Shown here in pieces: positions 61,060-64,000 of a stretch of DNA of 64,000 bases. The stretch covers positions 1,612,001 through 1,676,000 of the forward strand of contig JAPFBL010000002.1 of assembly GCA_026182355.1 (NCBI GenBank), given 5' to 3'. The notes under the pieces were generated by a model, which had not been told where the DNA came from, searched no databases, and saw only the letters and a list, made by a program, of their open reading frames with translations. Numbering within the stretch: position 1 is the first letter of the stretch; each line of letters starts with the position of its first letter. Origin of the DNA: Hermatobates lingyangjiaoensis (taxonomy: Eukaryota; Arthropoda; Insecta; Hemiptera; Hermatobatidae). The position numbers were made by a program, and so were the translations under genes.

Positions 61060-64000
61060 TCCAGTAGGCTACTACTGGAGTAGCCTATACTCAACTTTGC
61101 TATAATAATAAGTAACATAAATAATAATAAGTATCATAAATAATAATAAGTATATAATTGCTATATATAAGTAACAATATCAAACTCATAAACCAACGAC
61201 TGATGTTTTGTGCTGTTTACAATTTAAATCAATATGTATCATTTGTTTACATTTAAATCAATACGTATCATTTGTTTACATTTGGCTGTAATCATTTTAT
61301 TAGTTATAAGAATCGTAAAATAAGTGATGAATCTGACATCTTATTAAAGTTATTAAACTGAGGGTCTGAAGCTTATCGGACTCATGGGTTCCTACTGCCT
61401 ATGCCATTGTTGTAACTAAATTCAGCTTCAGATATTAAGCATATTGATGTAGATAGAGAAGTATCCATCAGTTCTATAGTTTTCAGGTGTGATTTGACGG
61501 AAATCTTTATCCATTACGAGATGATTGGCTCAAATACAAGGTTTTGCATCTTCAAGATACAGAGTTTGCATTCTTCATATGATGTCAAATACAGCTTACA
61601 TCATAGTAGTTCAGTAAACAAATTCTACTAGATGTGTCCATCTATTTTTAAATCCTCCCTCTGATGATATAGTTATATTTTTTACAAATATAAGTTCTAT
61701 TGCAATGCCTTTTAAAATAAATTGAACCCGGTTGTTCCTGACATCCTTTACCTACTTTCTTCATGATTCACTAGCCTCCACATTTATATTTCTTTTTTAA
61801 TTTAATTTTCCTTAGAGGCATTCTCATTTTGTAAAATAAAGAGAAAATTAACCAATTTTGATATAAATATCCAAGTGGAAAATGTCTTTAATACTGGAGG
61901 TGGCACATATACAGATTGACTGAGTTATACGCCTACATGCTTCGTTTTATATATCACACAACTCACGTATATAATATCATTGGTATTACAACAGTATAAC
62001 ATTTTTGTAAAGCCAAAGTTATGAATTTGTGATAGGAAATAATCTCTTAGAGGAGAACTTAGCTGATGCTCTTATATCCAATGTATCTCCTACATGGCCA
62101 GTGGATCTGTTATATTTGATCTCTTTCTACATTAGAGATTTAAGCCAAATTTTTATGTGAAAAATGTAAGAAACATGTCAGTATCATCGAGTCACCGAAG
62201 AATTAGCTTATAATTAGTATCCGTTTTGTAATATAGGAAGAAAGGTTCCATTCCTCATACTTCAATATCAACCAAAGATGATATGAGTCAAAACACAAGA
62301 AAATCTACTAATATAGTTTTCCATAAGAGTGCAACATATATATTGATTAGCGCATTGTTTAACAAATCCATCATACCATGGATCAGGAAGGAATTATATG
62401 TTTGATGGAATTATATATTGATATGTTTGAGTAAGAATTTTTCGTCTTACATTTCATAAAAAAATCATTAAATCATTTCAAATTTTTTCATGAAACTTCT
62501 AAATGTCAGTTTTATTTTAATCGGTTCACTTAAAAAATTTCCAAGTCAATGTATTATTTTATTTTTGGTTACTTCGACTATAATTTCATGTATTTAGAAG
62601 TAATTATGCTTCAGGGTTTGCCCTTTAATCCACATTATTATAAAAGAAGCCGGGTCAGTCTGTCCCTCCCTCACAAATCTGACAAGTATAGCAAGTGATC
62701 CATTATTCCAAGATGGATTTTCAGTTTTTATAGATATATTATTCGATGTGCTCGTCTTTGATTGATATTTTATAAAAATTTAGATGATGTGTGGTATTCC
62801 AAAAAAATTTTTAGAAATTATAGAATAAGAATTCATCATTATTAGTACAGTGTTAAGTGCCTCTTGCTACTAATTTACCGTCAATGCGAAACAAACGCTG
62901 ACTGGACATTGCAACCGTTTAAATGGAAACGGATAATAACTCATAAATCAATGGTATGTTTAGTATACACACAAACTCCCCCCAGTCATAATGCCCGCCT
63001 CTATGACGTATCTGTTCAGGGCACGAATTCGGAGTCGTGTCCCGTTGCAATTTTTGGAGCACTCTAGTTTCATAACTTTAAGGTAGAGGCACCGTTTTAA
63101 CTCATGTGCAGGTAGTCCAGAAGGAGTTAAGGAGTCATGAAATTCAGTTGGATAATGAACTGCTTACTCATCACTAATCACTCTGTTTACTGACTTGTAA
63201 GTTCTTCTTCGTCTTGCTATAGCGTATATCTGTATATTTCCAAAATAAACATATCTGTGAAATTAGCCAAAGATAGCTTAAAAGTCAATAACTTCGCTTC
63301 TACGTTGAATTTCCAATTCATTCAAATCTTTGATTTTAAGTTAGACGTACATAAATTTACTTTTATAGTTTCAGCTCGCAATGCCTTATGGTGGCTGAGT
63401 TTACTTGTGACAAATTTTTGCGGACAAACAGACAGAAATTTTTCTAAGGGTGGATTCGGTTTCTCTAATGCATAAAACGTAAAGATAATTTGAAATGAGT
63501 TAGTTTTAAGCAAAGTACAGGCAAAACTTTCTTTGCATCTATATACATTGAACTTTTATGAAAATTTTAATGTTAATTGCTAATTTGTGGTTTAGTTTCT
63601 TGACAAAAATTCCATTGGATTATAGCAAGCAATTTAGCGTTAAAAAAGCATTTTCTAAAAGCATGAAATACCTGTACTATAACGTTCCTTTGTGTTAATG
63701 TAATTTAAAAAAAATACCTCCTATGATGTCATAAATAATGTTGTATTTTTTGAACAATTTCTTCTTGATCCATCAAATGGTATGACCTGTATCTTTCTTA
63801 GAACCTTTCAGATTAAATCATAAGTAAAAGTTTTAATTTTTAAAAAAATATTTTAGTTGTTTCAAAAATATGAAGATTTTTCAGTTCTTTTTTTGTTGCT
63901 TCCATGATAATAACACAATTTCAAGACTCCAGAGGTAGTAGTTTAAGACAAAAAATTGTCTAAAAAACATTTTAACAAAAAAAGTAACTTTCCCATCATG
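61060..64000 (+). mobile_element. 2-kb AT-rich DNA element, diverged copy split by a Helitron
   Basis: Starts with GGAGTAGCCTATACTCAAC, runs through the 5' module to about 62560 and the 3' module start (TCTGACAAGTATAGCAAGTG) at about 62680. It resumes at about 63546 after the Helitron piece and continues to the window edge. The oldest-looking copy. Confidence 0.65.
62860..63545 (-). mobile_element. Helitron remnant nested in the 2-kb element
   Basis: The 5' end lies near 63545 (minus strand AAGAAAGTTTTGCCTGTAC, then TTTGTCCGCAAAAATTTGTC). Further in, the minus strand contains a broken ATTGCAACGGGACACGAC stretch matching the CNGTRL helicase motif. It has the same layout as the 9690 and 19541 pieces, so all three derive from one internally deleted family. 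Confidence 0.75.

Overview
This window looks like nuclear DNA of an invertebrate animal, most likely an arthropod; the species cannot be fixed from sequence alone. It is strongly AT-rich. It carries two conserved single-copy eukaryotic genes with GT-AG introns. Most of the rest is repeats: non-LTR retrotransposon 3' ends, Helitron pieces, mariner, Tigger/pogo and hAT DNA elements, tRNA-headed SINEs, TA microsatellites, satellite-like tandem arrays and many foldback hairpins. No prokaryotic or organellar features were seen.

Layout. 1-31.5 kb is repeat-rich and has no host gene I can support. It opens with a reverse transcriptase tail fused to a 171-bp tandem array. Foldback hairpins, SINEs, two Helitron pieces and several copies of a roughly 2-kb AT-rich DNA element follow, then a jockey-like LINE ending at about 31.3 kb. 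31.6-39.3 kb is a large inverted duplication: two arms of about 1.7 and 1.95 kb around a 4-kb spacer. The right arm is the true 3' end of SSR1. The left arm is an inverted copy of part of SSR1 intron 4, its terminal exon and its 3' UTR. 38.8-44.3 kb is SSR1 (TRAP-alpha) on the minus strand in five coding exons. 44.9-59.7 kb is AARSD1 (alanyl-tRNA editing protein) on the plus strand in twelve coding exons. 59.7-64 kb returns to repeats.

SSR1 and AARSD1 are head to head, with 537 bp between their start codons, so they may share a divergent promoter. Both are housekeeping genes of protein synthesis: one is a subunit of the ER translocon-associated complex, the other clears mischarged Ser-tRNA(Ala). 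Both reading frames reassemble without a break, at 285 and 411 residues.

Two observations stand out. First, several unrelated-looking foldback repeats share a CTGANGA - short hairpin - GAAA core that resembles the hammerhead ribozyme core. The hairpin stem shows compensatory base changes between copies. Second, the inverted SSR1 duplication would make a very long hairpin RNA if SSR1 transcription ran past its poly(A) site.
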